From assembly GCA_020747065.1 (NCBI GenBank), contig JAGMVK010000014.1, positions 806,001 to 870,000 on the forward strand: a stretch of DNA of 64,000 nucleotides, given 5' to 3'. The stretch is from Cadophora sp. MPI-SDFR-AT-0126. Its lineage: Eukaryota; Ascomycota; Leotiomycetes; Helotiales; Ploettnerulaceae. The position numbers and the translations under genes are program-made. Shown here piece after piece: positions 12,745 to 23,593 of this stretch (the stretch's first letter is position 1; each line of letters starts with the position of its first letter). Under the pieces are notes generated by a model. It saw nothing but the letters and a program-made list of their open reading frames with translations. It did not search any database and had not been told where the DNA came from.

Positions 12745-13536
12745 ATGGAAGAAGCAGATTACACTCCGAAATTCGCCCCGTTCTTCGGAATGGTGAGCAG
12801 TCCCCAATCGATGATGTAGGGTATGTGATACTGACCTCTTGAACAGGCTGGCATCTGCTTTGCGATGACTTTCGGATGTAAGAGCGGCCATAATCAGTCT
12901 GTTCTTGGGACATTGTTAACGCTGTGAATAGGTGTCGGGGCAGCATATGGAACAGCGAAGTCAGGAATTGGAATTGCAGGTGTTGGAACCTTTCGGCCAG
13001 ACTTGATCATGAAGGTTTGTTTACACCACGCATCCTCACAAGCAGTAGTCCACTGTCAGTGGTTTCTTTGAGTCACTTGCTAATAAATGTTTTTTATGCA
13101 GTCATTGATTCCCGTCGTCATGTCCGGTATCATCGCAGTTTACTCGTTAGTCATTGCGGTTTTGATCGCAGGAGATATGGGACCACCACCAGACCAGAAC
13201 TACAGCTTGTTTAAGTAGGCCATTATCATCATTGTATGCAGAAGGATAGGGCTAATGACTGTGCTAGTGGCTTCATGCACCTCGCTTGTGGTTTATCAGT
13301 TGGTCTTACCGGACTTGCAGCCGGATATGCGATTGGAATTGTTGGAGACATGGGCGTGCGATCGTATATGCATCAGTCAAGAATATTCGTTGGAATGGTA
13401 CTGATCCTTATTTTCGGGGAAGTGTTGGGTTTGTATGGGTTAGTACACGTCTATTACTATTCAAGCACATCAGACAAGTACTTACGGAAGCAGACTTATT
13501 GTAGCTCTCATTCTCAACACTAAGGCCAGAGGATAA
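12745..13536 (+). CDS. vma11: V-type ATPase proteolipid subunit c' (Vma11)
   Basis: Six exons: 12745-12792, 12847-12877, 12932-13014, 13102-13214, 13268-13438 and 13494-13536, giving 162 aa. All junctions are GT-AG and phases agree. The four-helix proteolipid fold is clear: [15 protein letters not shown] in TM1, [16 protein letters not shown] in TM2, [20 protein letters not shown] in TM3 and [18 protein letters not shown] in TM4, where Glu143 is the proton carrier. The signatures [29 protein letters not shown] and the end LILNTKARG match the fungal c' subunit (Vma11) better than c (Vma3). It sits in the membrane ring that pumps protons into vacuoles. The gene is intron-dense, with one exon of 31 nt. 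Confidence 0.95.
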
Positions 13537-15932
13537 ACAACTTCTCACCAAGCGATGATACCACAGGGACGAACAGAGAAATCGGAAGTCGACAGAGGGA
13601 TACCGCGTGATGGTAAGAGGATTATTGTTCGATTAGGAAGGCGTGGCAGTGGCATTGCTGGGAGTTATGGTTGTGTATAAAAGGGACATGAACAGCCATG
13701 CACTTTGGAATTCAAATATCTGTACAATTTTGAGCTCCGGCTTGATCAGTCTATGGATTGATGGCAGAAGGCAGGAAAGGACTGTGGAAGAGCTCACTGT
13801 AAGGATGCTTGATTCCATAAACTTATTCCAAGGACGACAGCTTGAAGAACAACCTCCTTTGATGTCGGGTCATTCCGCTCCCCTCGAGGCTGTCCCGCTT
13901 CCATGCAAATTCCACCGTTCTGTCTCGCAAGTCCGAGGAATATGCCCCTTGAACTGCCAGTCAAACTTTCCTGGTGTCTCCTTCCTCTTTCGCTTCCTCT
14001 TTTGCTCTGACTGCTGCCCTATCTCACAACACTACTCACATTCAGTTGCGAACTCAGAGTCCTGGCCCCCCGCCTCTACCCCCTAGTTCAAGTCAAGCTT
14101 TCGAGATACAGCCACCTCGTGAGTCGTACAGTTACATGTAGCCGTCCTGCATTATCTTGGTTGGTCAAGCTTTCTCCTAGGACCACTAGTACTTTGGGTT
14201 CATCCGTCCAGGGAGCTTTGAACAAGTATATCCAGCTGATATGGTGGATGATATGGCCATGATTGCTGATCTCCTTTACCCAACTGCCTTCCTCAGTTGT
14301 CCCATTGGGCTGAAGTCTAATGCTCACTTTTCTGGACGCCTTCCTAATCCAGCCGTGAGGCCGCAGCTGCGATTCAAGTAACCGCCTGGAACTCGGGTGA
14401 TTCACGGCGCAGGAAATGGGAGCATGCCGAGGCTGTAGTGTACGGGTTCGGCTCAGTACATAGCGTTCGGATTCATGAAATTCTCCCTTCTATGAAGCGA
14501 CAATCTGATATCTTTCACAGACCTCATAGACTTCCTCACATCTGCCTTTCTGCATGCACCCTGAGTGATAGACAACACGATATATCAGCCGACTCATGTC
14601 CCGTCGTCTTCCAGAAGACTTCTGGTTGGCTACACGCTATCTCTGTAGCACCCTCACAATAGCTACCCCTTAATGGACAACATTTGGTTATTGGTCCTTT
14701 TGCAAAGTCCTTCATTAGCGGCTAATAAATCGGAGAGCACGGCGCCGTCAGAATCGAAGCTGCGGTCGATCATGATCAGCCTTTACCGAACTGACAGTTA
14801 AATGCCAAGAGAGATAAAGCCCTATCACAGAACTCCGTCGCCCCTTGCGCCACTACATTTCTGTTTGCACCACAACGCCAACAACGCCCACCTTCTGTCT
14901 CTGGCCAAGCAGCAAACCGTGCAACCTCTCTCCCTTACCTCTCCTCTCATATTATTCGCCACGACGTTTCTTCCCCACATGCATTGCAAAGCTTAACTTA
15001 GTCTTCACGGAGATGGCTGATGCTTATCTCTGCTTGGTAGGTGCTTGTTGTCCTTCCCTGGCCTCGTCAAGACCCTCACCCTGCGATGCAATGCAATGCA
15101 CTTGATTTTTAAGTGCATATCTTCCAGGTCTTCTGGTGCTTTGATTCGCAGGATGAATTGATCCTCGGGTCAATCCTGTGAACAACCTTGTGCCGTGGGC
15201 CAGCTTCCATATCAAGATAAGCTACAAGGCAGTACCTCCATACAAATAAATCATGGCTTCAAACATTCCTTCTCGAAGCCAGTGGCAGCAGCAAAAAGGG
15301 GGTTAAACAACCTCGCTTGTCTCTCTCGGGAATAGCCCCATCTGGCTCCACCTTCCTATCAAAGGCTACCCTCCGACTCTGCAGGACATGATTGAAGCTT
15401 AATCACTCATTATTGTCGTCAGTATATCGGTATTCGCTGGAACGCCGGCAGTCAACCTCATCTAACTTGAGTTGGAAGCGGTGTTTCAAGGAGGGGTCAT
15501 CCGGTGCACTTCTGTCGAACAGTTCGTCTGTCGATCTCCAGTATGTTTGTAACCCCGTATCCAGACCAGCTGTCTGCGTACCTTCTCTGGATAGGAAGTT
15601 CAAATTGCCAAGGGGAAGCTCCTTCTAGGAGCAATCTAGTTCATCCCCAGAGCTGGTCTATATCAGATGAACCCTGCCAATCAAAGCTGCCATGCGATCA
15701 AGTCGATCCATGTACGACAGGCTGATCGACATATCTGGACGGATCACTTGCTCATCAACCTCATCGCTTGTACTTGTACCATAATGTTACCATCACTCGT
15801 GCTTTCGGGGCCCGCCGTGCGAGTGTGAGGATATAAAGGTCACAAGTCCCCCTCTCTTACCTCGTCTCATCATCCCGTTCACTGTCATTCATTCTCCTCT
15901 CCCTCTTTTGCCTGTCCGCTACTACGTCAAAG
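13537..15932. other. Intergenic, upstream region of the secreted protease
   Basis: About 2.4 kb with no supportable gene. The part nearest the protease holds a TATA-like box (15830-15837) followed by a strongly C/T-rich leader (about 15848-15915), typical of a well-expressed fungal gene. The rest shows only short open frames. Confidence 0.5.
15830..15837 (+). promoter_or_regulatory. TATA-like box of the aspartic protease gene
   Basis: GATATAAAGG lies about 100 bp before the start codon and is followed by a pyrimidine-rich leader, the usual arrangement in strongly induced fungal secreted-enzyme genes. Function is inferred. Confidence 0.5.
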
Positions 15933-17539
15933 ATGCTCTACTCTACTCTCTCAGTTCTGGTGCTTGCCATTGGAGCCTCAGCAGCTCCGGCACCAGCACC
16001 AGCCGCCAATGTCGTCGGAAGCAAAGCTTTCTCTGCACCAGCTGTACACAATGCCAACTTTCAACGCAATGGTACAGCTGCCATGCTGAAAGCCTACGCC
16101 AAGCACCACCTGACTCCAACAAAGGAGATGCCAGCGGAGTTTCTAGCAGCTTTGCAAAAGCGTCAGGACGGATCAGCTACGGCTTTTCCTTCTGACGGCG
16201 TAGAGTACCTCGTGACAACCTCCGTCGGTGGTCAAAGTCTGGACTTGGATTTTGACACTGGTAGTGCTGATCTGTAAGTCTCATGTTCTGGTAGACGTTC
16301 ACATTTCTGACATCCTCCAGTTGGGTGTTCTCGTCTCAGTTGTCAGCAAGTTCTAAGAGTGGACATCACATCTATACCTCGTCATCGAGCAGCACTTACA
16401 AAGCCCTGTCGGGATATACATGGGACATTTCCTACGCTGATGGTTCTGGCGCGAGCGGAAATGTGGGCACCGATACTGTTAAGATCGGTGGCACTACTGT
16501 CACTGGACAGGCTGTTGAGTTGGCCAAGCAGGTTTCGTCGACTTTTGTGTCGGATTCTTCTGATGGGCTTGTTGGTCTTGCTTTCAGCAGTATCAATACT
16601 GGTAGGCTTCCAATTTCGTTTGGTCACTTTCTGAAAGTTTGAGAATATCTCGGTACATATGGATGCTGGAGTTTGCCGAAGACTGGATATGAAGCATACT
16701 TGAATGTCATGAGAAGTCTCAGCACATTTGAAATATTGGAAGCCAGGACAAATCTCGGCACATCTACACATTAAGAGTATTCGAATCACTTTCACGACAT
16801 TATAAAGTTTCAACGTCGCCGAAATCCAAGAAATTATGTACGTACGGGAGTTCACTAACAAACTTCACAGTCACCCCTCGCCAACAGAAGACCTTCTTCG
16901 ACAACGCCAAAGCTTCCTTGAACGCCCCCCTCTTCGCAGCCTACCTCCCCTACCAAGCCAGCGGATCTTACGACTTCGGCTACATCGACGCATCCAAGCA
17001 CAGCGGCACAATCCGTAAGTCTTCTTTCTCCCTCCCTTCCCAATCCCTCGAACCTCCATTTCACCATCCACAAAACAAGTACCTAACCTCCAACGCCAGA
17101 ATACGCCTCCGTCGACTCCTCAAACGGCTTCTGGGAGTTCCCCTCAACATCCTACAAGGTCGGCACCACAACCCACACCTCCAGCGGCTTCACCGGCATT
17201 GCCGACACAGGAACCACGCTCCTCCTCGCCGGCGACACCGCCGTCGACACATACTACGCGTCCGTCAGTGGCGCCAAGTACTCCTCCTCTCAAGGCGGTT
17301 ACATCTTCCCCTGCAGCGCCACCCTCCCCAGCTTCAGCTTCCGAATTGGTAGCAGCGCCTACGCTACTATCCCGGGCAGTTTGATGAACTTTGGTAGTGC
17401 CGGGGGATCGAGCTGTTTTGGAAGCTTGCAGAGCGTTGGGGGTGGCAGTCAGAATATTTATGGGGATGTGTTCTTCAACGCGTATTTGGGTGTTTTTGAT
17501 TCGACGGGGCCGAGGTTCGGATTTGCGCCTATTGCGTAA
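15933..17539 (+). CDS. Secreted aspartic protease (pepsin family A1, penicillopepsin-like)
   Basis: Four exons: 15933-16273, 16321-16601, 16871-17014 and 17100-17539, giving 401 aa. It starts with a signal peptide ([20 protein letters not shown]) and a propeptide that ends near the dibasic KR in ALQKRQDG. The first catalytic motif [10 protein letters not shown] is split by intron 1; the second is IADTGTTLL in exon 4. The flap-region Tyr is in [13 protein letters not shown], and the end is [24 protein letters not shown], as in penicillopepsin. It cleaves proteins outside the cell at acid pH. Introns 1 and 3 are short (47 and 85 nt), but intron 2 is 269 nt. A TATA box and CT-rich leader precede it. 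Confidence 0.96.
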
Positions 17540-17907
17540 GTAGCTGAGGGGGTGAAGTGGAAGGGGAAAGAGAACGAGAGGAGGGGAGAGGATTGGAAAC
17601 GGGAGAAGGGAAAAAGGGTGAGCGGTGCATTTGGCTTAGTTGGTTGCAAAAAGATATAGTGGTATTTGTTGTGATAATTAAACGAGATTTTAAACTTCAA
17701 TCTACCATGAAAAGACAGTGATTTCCAATCTTGAATATGTAAAAGGTCATTTTGACATGAGCGAGAGGTCAATATGTGAACCCCATCTACATTCTGGAAG
17801 GTATCAACTAATTCATCAACCATGATTAACACCGATGCACCTGGTACCAGTGTCAATCTGATATCCTATTCTACCCAGATAAAAGCACAAATACAAATAT
17901 ACAAAGT
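17540..17907. other. Convergent 3' spacer
   Basis: A 368-bp spacer lies between two converging genes (protease and phosphoesterase). It should hold both 3' UTRs and polyadenylation sites. A G/A-rich stretch follows the protease stop at about 17545-17620. Confidence 0.5.
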
Positions 17908-19786
17908 CTAACAATCCTGCCCCCAATTCTTCTTGATCCATCCCGCCATCATATCCGTCAGCGTCTCCTCACTATACACCTCCACGTCATCGCTCGTATA
18001 TCCTTCCCCGGAGAACTGTAACGCAAGCAGAACCCATGGCTGTATGAAGTCAACAAACACGACATCCACCTTCTCAGGATCGCCTGATGCAGGAAATGAG
18101 ATGGGGGTTTGGATGCAATTGGGAACTTGGTAGAAGGAGATTGGCGCGTGCAGAGTGTCGTCTCCGTCATCGCCGCTGTCATCTTTGGTTGTGTAGCCAG
18201 GGATGAGATCTGGCGCATCAGAGGAAATGAGAGGTGCTTGGGCACCGCCTGGAGCGTATACGTCGCGATTCGAGTGAGAGGGAGCGATGATATCGGTGAG
18301 GATTGAGAGTTGTTCGGGAGGGGCAAGTTGTGAAGTGTGGAGACCGACCGTGGTGAAAATCGGGCCGTTATTGTTGAGGAGTTTGAGAAGACCCTTTGCG
18401 GATTTGTAGGGGACGTCTTTGATGTAGTTGAATTTGCTGACGAAGGGCGAGATGATATAAGTTGTGTCGCGAGAAAAACTACCTTTGAAGATGTCGAATC
18501 TCATGGCACCACTGTTGGTAATAGCCAAAGTAGGGATGTCTTTACGCTCTTTACTGACAACGATGTCGGGCATGACTTCGTTTTCTAGCCAGGTGAGAAG
18601 ACTGTCGTTGCTGGGGTATGGTGCTCTGTTCAGCCAGAGATCTTTTGGTGCGCAGCCGTAGCTGTAATCAAGCTTCAGGGATTTTCTGGCTTGATGTATG
18701 AATGCTGATACATTCTTGCCTTGTTCTGTCGGGAATGTGGTCTCGTTTAATCCTGTGTGGTAATGGTACCCGTACAGATTGTTATCGATGTATCTTCGTT
18801 GCACAGTGTAGCTGGCCTCAATTTCGACTTCCTTGGGTTCTTTCTTCTTCCCTTTTCCCTTGATCCCATCAATCGAGAGCCATCCAATGGTCTCCATATA
18901 ACGTCCGCTCTGCAGGCCATACGCCTTGGAATCGTATTTTGTGAAATCTCGAATATGACTATGACCTCCAAAGAACTGGATAGGAGTGTCCCATTTTTGG
19001 CTCCTGATAGCCTTGTAAATCGCCTTGTATTCTGGTCCACGGGGAGTGACATGTCCTGCAACCAAAAACAAATCCACATCTTCTCTGATAGCATCTTGGA
19101 ACCATTTCTCCTCAATGGTCTTCTCCACTGGCTGAACGACAGTGTTGTTGGCATTTCCAGTGAAGTCGAATAAGAATCCAAACGCAAGAACTGTTATGCC
19201 TTGGTTCTTGGTGGTAAACTTGCGAAACCGTTGTGCCATAGGAATTGCCTGGCCGGTCTTAGGGTTTATGTAATCGAGATTCGACGCCAGGTAATTTCCC
19301 TTAAAGTTTGGCACAGTCTTTTCATATTCTCGTTGAGCAGCGTCTGCCTGATATAATTCGTGATTTCCCGTAGAAAGAACATCGATAGACTGTTCCTTGA
19401 AGATGTCGTAGGTGTATTCTCCTTTCGGATCTGAAGCATCGTAGAGTCCATTTCCTTCTATCCGATCGCCTGTATCCACAAGAAGAATATCCACTCCCAT
19501 ATCATTCGCCTTCTTGCGCATCCGATCGGCAAAAGATATATAGTCGCCCCAGTCTGCTGAGTATTGTGGTCTATTATATTGTTAGATAGGTTTTTGGTTG
19601 GTTGCCTAGAACTTACTCTTGAAGATGCCCTGCATGCCAGCCGTGCGTATCCGTTGTTTGTAGGAAGTTCAACTGGCCCCATGGCAACTCTCTCATCGGT
19701 GCTGCCACTGGCTTTGGAGCTGAAGGCTGCTCAGCAACAGCAAGTGATAACAGGACGGAAGTCCATGTCAACAAGAGTTTCGTCAT
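17908..19786 (-). CDS. Secreted metallophosphoesterase / 5'-nucleotidase-like (YHR202W type)
   Basis: Two exons, 19786-19617 and 19570-17908, giving about 610 aa; the 46-nt intron is GTAAGT..AATAG. A signal peptide (MTKLLLTWTSVLLSLAVA) supports the chosen Met; an upstream in-frame Met would hide it. Metal-binding motifs of calcineurin-like phosphoesterases follow in order: TTDTHGWH, LLVDTGDRIEGN, LSTGNHELY, AGHVTPR and GGHSHIRD. The C-terminal half resembles the 5'-nucleotidase C-terminal region (LAITNSGAMRFDIFKG). The yeast relative YHR202W is a vacuolar/secreted protein of unclear substrate, so substrate is not assigned. It converges on the aspartic protease and diverges from the GatA gene. 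Confidence 0.92.
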
Positions 19787-20176
19787 GTTTTTGACTATGG
19801 AACTCGCTGCAGGAGAAGTAACAAGCACAGCAGGGAAATCCTGAAACGAGTGGTTTGAAAATGTCGCGTATCCCAGAATTGAGAACTTACTAAACAAAAG
19901 AAGAAGAAACGATCTGAAGAATTCGTTGAGCGTTGTACGGCGTGGCTGGAGTCTTGCATGTGAGGCTGAAGCTGTATCACCCGCCACCTTGATGGCCGCG
20001 ATAAGATAGCACGGACCATGCCCTCAATATCCCTGTCAATGCGGATTAAAGCTGATCCGTGCGACTTGAGATGAGCTATGCTATGCTGTTTCTCTCAAGC
20101 TCCAAGCTACATTATCTCGGATTGACCAAGAAACACAACAGTTGGGGCAGACACACGCGTACGCTGATGCGGCCAG
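19787..20176. promoter_or_regulatory. Divergent promoter region of the phosphoesterase and GatA genes
   Basis: A 390-bp spacer between divergent start codons. It contains an open stretch at about 20085-20172, before the GatA Met, that could be an upstream exon or an upstream reading frame; no splice joins it convincingly. Confidence 0.4.
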
Positions 20177-22318
20177 ATGAATATCATCCGCAAAGTGCAT
20201 GTGCCTTCGCCCGCTTCGAAAGCTGAGCATCCATCTTCCAATGTCTTCATCACAAAATGTGGTCAATTCAGCCGGGTACCCAAGCCAAAAGCTTGGAATG
20301 GTAAGCATCGTTGTGCTCCTTTTTGTGACCAAATACATGCTGATAGACATGTCCTAGGCAAACCCATACTTGTCGCCGTAAAAGATAACATTGCCACAGA
20401 TGCAATACCAACAACTTGTGCATCAGGCATTCTTCAGACCCATAAGAGTCCCTTTTCCGCCGAGATCATAAACAAGTTGAAGAATGGAAACCACCGGGCG
20501 ACTGTTGTGGGGAAAACCAACATGGACGAATTTGGAATGGGATCCCACTCGATGAATTCCTTTTTTGGTCCTGTGCAGAATAAAGGTCCATTCCATCGGC
20601 ACTCTGTTGGAGGCAGCTCAGGAGGTAGTGCAGTAGCAGTAGCAACGGATAAGTGCGTAGCCGCTTTAGGGACAGATACTGGAGGTTCGATTCGTCTTCC
20701 AGCAGCATACACGGGAATCGTGGGTTTCAAGCCATCATATGGACTGATCTCACGTTGGGGTGTGATTCCATATGCCAATTCGTTGGATACCGTGGGGTTG
20801 CTTGCATCTGATGTGAAGTTGACGAGAGCTGCATTCAATAAGATCAATGGATTTGATTCGAAAGATCCAACGTCGATTACGACAGCTTCCCGTGCACGTA
20901 TGGAGGCACAGCGAGAGAAAGATTTGCTGCAGGAGTTTCATAGGCAGGTGAGAGCCGGCGAAGCTGACACAAGCAAGATCAAAACCATTTTCAAAAACAA
21001 GAAAATTGGCGTTCCCTTAGAGTACAACCTCGCAGAATTAGACCCCGGCATACGAGAAGCATGGCAGAGGGCTCTGCAGCTTTTCCAAGATAACGGGGCG
21101 ACAATTGTGCCAGTTTCTCTCCCAAATACCAAACATGCACTCTCGGCATACTATGTTTTGGCGCCAGCCGAAGCAGCTTCGAACTTGTCAAAGTACGATG
21201 GAGTGAGATACGGAAGTCGATCGGATTCAAACGATGGAGCAGGGGATGTCTTGTATTCCAATACAAGGGGCTTTGGTTTTGGTGATGAAGTGAAGAGACG
21301 TATCCTTCTTGGTTCCTATACACTGAGCTCAGAAGCGATCGATAATTACTTCATCAAGGCTCAGAAAGTCCGAAGGCTTGTTCAGCGAGACTTCGATCGG
21401 GTGTTTGCTATCTCAAATCCACTCCGCCCAGTGGAGCAATTCGATCTCAGTACTCTAGACGAGTCTATTGAGCTTGACGACAAACTCGGCCCTCCCCAAG
21501 TAGACTTCATTGTTTGTCCTACAGCACCAACTCCTCCGCCCACACAAAAGGCGGTGTCAGAGCAAAGCCCTGTCGACACATACATGAACGACGTCTTCAC
21601 CGTCCCTGCAAGTTTGGCCGGTCTCCCCACCATCAGCATTCCGTTTCCTGTACCAGTTAAGCATATGGTATCAGGAAGACCAGTCTTCGCAGGAATACAA
21701 ATTATCGGTCAGTATTCCGACGACGATCGAGTCCTTCTCGTCGCTACAGAACTCGAGAAGCTTGTCAAAGCTTCTGCTCCTGCAGCGCCGGCAGAGGAGC
21801 CACTAATCAAGGTATTTGATTGGGGAGTCAGTAAATATGAAGTTCAGCCAAAACCCAGAAAAAAGTCATCTGGAGCGCTGCCCAAAGAATGGATTGCACG
21901 GTTGAAAATGGACAAATGGAAAGCAAGGCAGAGACAAAAGAGGGCTGAGGATGCGACGCTCCCAGAAGCAGTCGAGGTGGTGAAGAAACGAATTGATGAT
22001 GATTTCGAAGATGCTTTGAAAACGTGGGAAGCTATCAAGCCTCAGACTACAAGCACAGATACTTCGTCGGACGTCACCCGTAGTAAATTAGAAGCTCAAG
22101 CTAAGAGACAAGATCTGGAATTCCACGATGCCTTTGTGGCCTGGCAGCGTTCGATGTCGTCGAAGGAGCCCATCACATTCAAGAAAGCCAAAGAAGACCT
22201 GGACACATTCTTCGATTCTTGGGATTTAAAGAAGGAGAAAAGGCAGGAGAAGAGGGAGGAAGAGCAGGAGCCTGCGACCAGGGATGACACGGGTCGAGAG
22301 AAGGGATATTACGACTAA
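20177..22318 (+). CDS. HER2: Mitochondrial Glu-tRNA(Gln) amidotransferase subunit A with C-terminal extension
   Basis: Two exons, 20177-20300 and 20358-22318, giving 694 aa. The 57-nt intron (GTAAGC..CCTAG) has no stop and is a multiple of three, so an unspliced read is also open; splicing restores AWNGKPILVAVKDNIAT. The amidase-signature residues are all present: the catalytic Lys in AVKDN, the cis-Ser in GGSSGGSAVAV and the Ser nucleophile in GTDTGGSIRLPAA. GatA transamidates Glu-tRNA(Gln) in mitochondria with GatB and partners. The amidase domain ends near residue 515. It is followed by about 175 residues of highly charged helix-forming sequence (KEWIARLKMDKWKARQRQKR; LDTFFDSWDLKKEKRQEK), unlike the usual ~480-aa length. 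The start is the first Met in frame; a missed upstream exon is possible. Confidence 0.93.
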   Translation: MNIIRKVHVPSPASKAEHPSSNVFITKCGQFSRVPKPKAWNGKHRCAPFCDQIHADRHVLGKPILVAVKDNIATDAIPTTCASGILQTHKSPFSAEIINKLKNGNHRATVVGKTNMDEFGMGSHSMNSFFGPVQNKGPFHRHSVGGSSGGSAVAVATDKCVAALGTDTGGSIRLPAAYTGIVGFKPSYGLISRWGVIPYANSLDTVGLLASDVKLTRAAFNKINGFDSKDPTSITTASRARMEAQREKDLLQEFHRQVRAGEADTSKIKTIFKNKKIGVPLEYNLAELDPGIREAWQRALQLFQDNGATIVPVSLPNTKHALSAYYVLAPAEAASNLSKYDGVRYGSRSDSNDGAGDVLYSNTRGFGFGDEVKRRILLGSYTLSSEAIDNYFIKAQKVRRLVQRDFDRVFAISNPLRPVEQFDLSTLDESIELDDKLGPPQVDFIVCPTAPTPPPTQKAVSEQSPVDTYMNDVFTVPASLAGLPTISIPFPVPVKHMVSGRPVFAGIQIIGQYSDDDRVLLVATELEKLVKASAPAAPAEEPLIKVFDWGVSKYEVQPKPRKKSSGALPKEWIARLKMDKWKARQRQKRAEDATLPEAVEVVKKRIDDDFEDALKTWEAIKPQTTSTDTSSDVTRSKLEAQAKRQDLEFHDAFVAWQRSMSSKEPITFKKAKEDLDTFFDSWDLKKEKRQEKREEEQEPATRDDTGREKGYYD

Positions 22319-22700
22319 AGATATTGGCAAACGTCCCAGGATCAAGCACCCGAAGGCTGATGAGCTCGACCGCCCAACTCAGATTGAGCTATGCATGACT
22401 TCAAAAGTGCCCGTGGAGATGGGATAGAAGGCCCGCCTTAAGGCACCAGCCGGCCTTCGTTTTCGGTAGTGAGATAGGCCCGTGGCGCCACTACCTTGTA
22501 CTTTACTATTAGGAGATACCCAGTTTCGTTATCATATCATGTATTTACTCACCCTCTCCCACCTCAAGAGTTCTTATATTAGCGGTGGACATATCGAATC
22601 AAGATCACTTGATCTGTGGGCCATGAAAGAAAACAGTAACTTAATTAGCTTCGATTCATCCGAAATAGAAAGCTTCCATCTTCGCTTATATTGTCCTCCG
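22319..22700. other. Convergent 3' spacer
   Basis: A 382-bp spacer between the 3' ends of the GatA and methyltransferase genes. It is expected to contain both 3' UTRs; no gene is seen. Confidence 0.5.
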
Positions 22701-23593
22701 TCAGTCAAATCTCATCACAAGCCCAAAACAAACCTTACAACCAACCCATTTCTCCCCTCTCCCCCTATCCACTACCTCTCCTAAGTCGCTTTCCCTCACC
22801 TCCCTCTCAAGCAAATCACCCACAAGCCTCCCGCCCCATCTCTCCCCCTCCTCAAGCACATCCTGAACCTCATATACAAAACTCTTTCCCTGCAACTTAA
22901 CACCCTCCTCAAGCATAAACCCCGCCTGACTTCTCTGCCCCATCTCCGCATGCATACTGCTCAGAACCAGTACCCCACCTTCTTTCTTTAGTAAATTCCG
23001 TACCGTGCGGAAGAACACATCGAGCGGCAAATGCTCTATTACCAATGTACTGAGGACTAGGTCTGCAGTTCCGTAGAGGGGTGGTACGGAGGGGCTGATT
23101 GTTGGAGAGAGGGTGTCGAAGGAATGGACTGTGAGAGTGGGTTGGGGATTTGGAGGGGAGGGGTGGAGGGAGGAGATGATAGTTGAGCAGCGATTTTGCG
23201 CGATGGATAGCATGGCTGAACTTAGGTCTAGGGCATTGATTGTGCTGATTTGGATATCGCCCACTTCTGGAGAGGGAGGCGTGATTGGCGGGAGGAGGAG
23301 TTTAGATGTGTTGCGCTTGGGACGTGTTAGTTCCTTAGAAGTTGAAGGGATGGTTTGTGTTTACTTACGCCGGTGCCGCAGCCGAGTTCGGTTATGGTTA
23401 GGGGCTGGGGTTGGGATTCGAAGGAGGTAATGGATGTGGATGTGGATAGGAGTTGTGAATGGGCGGTCCTGAGACCTAGTGTGAGGAGAGATGGGATAAG
23501 GATGTCGTCTATGGCTTGGAGGATGTTGTTGTCTGTGTCGTAAACCCATGGGAGGGATGCGTCAGCGAGGGAAACAAAGGGTCTGGCCCTCCG
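22701..23593 (-). CDS. Class I SAM-dependent methyltransferase, start exon unresolved
   Basis: Two exons are clear: one ending at 23369 (open back to 23593) and 23315-22701. The 53-nt intron GTAAGT..CCAAG joins ELGCGTG to RNTSKLLL in phase. The glycine motif ELGCGTG is SAM-binding motif I; NALDLSSAML is the next strand; ADLVLSTLVIEHL is the post-I/motif II region; LLKKEGGVLVLSSMHAEM follows. N-terminal residues RPFVSLADASLPWVYDTDNN fit a known fungal methyltransferase type. No in-frame Met exists before them: a stop lies at 23594-23596, so the start codon must lie in an upstream exon that I could not place, or the gene is damaged at its 5' end. The substrate is unknown. Confidence 0.8.

Noticed and set aside
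18757..19173. 138-codon open frame on the plus strand
   Set aside because: It lies opposite the phosphoesterase exon; a shadow.
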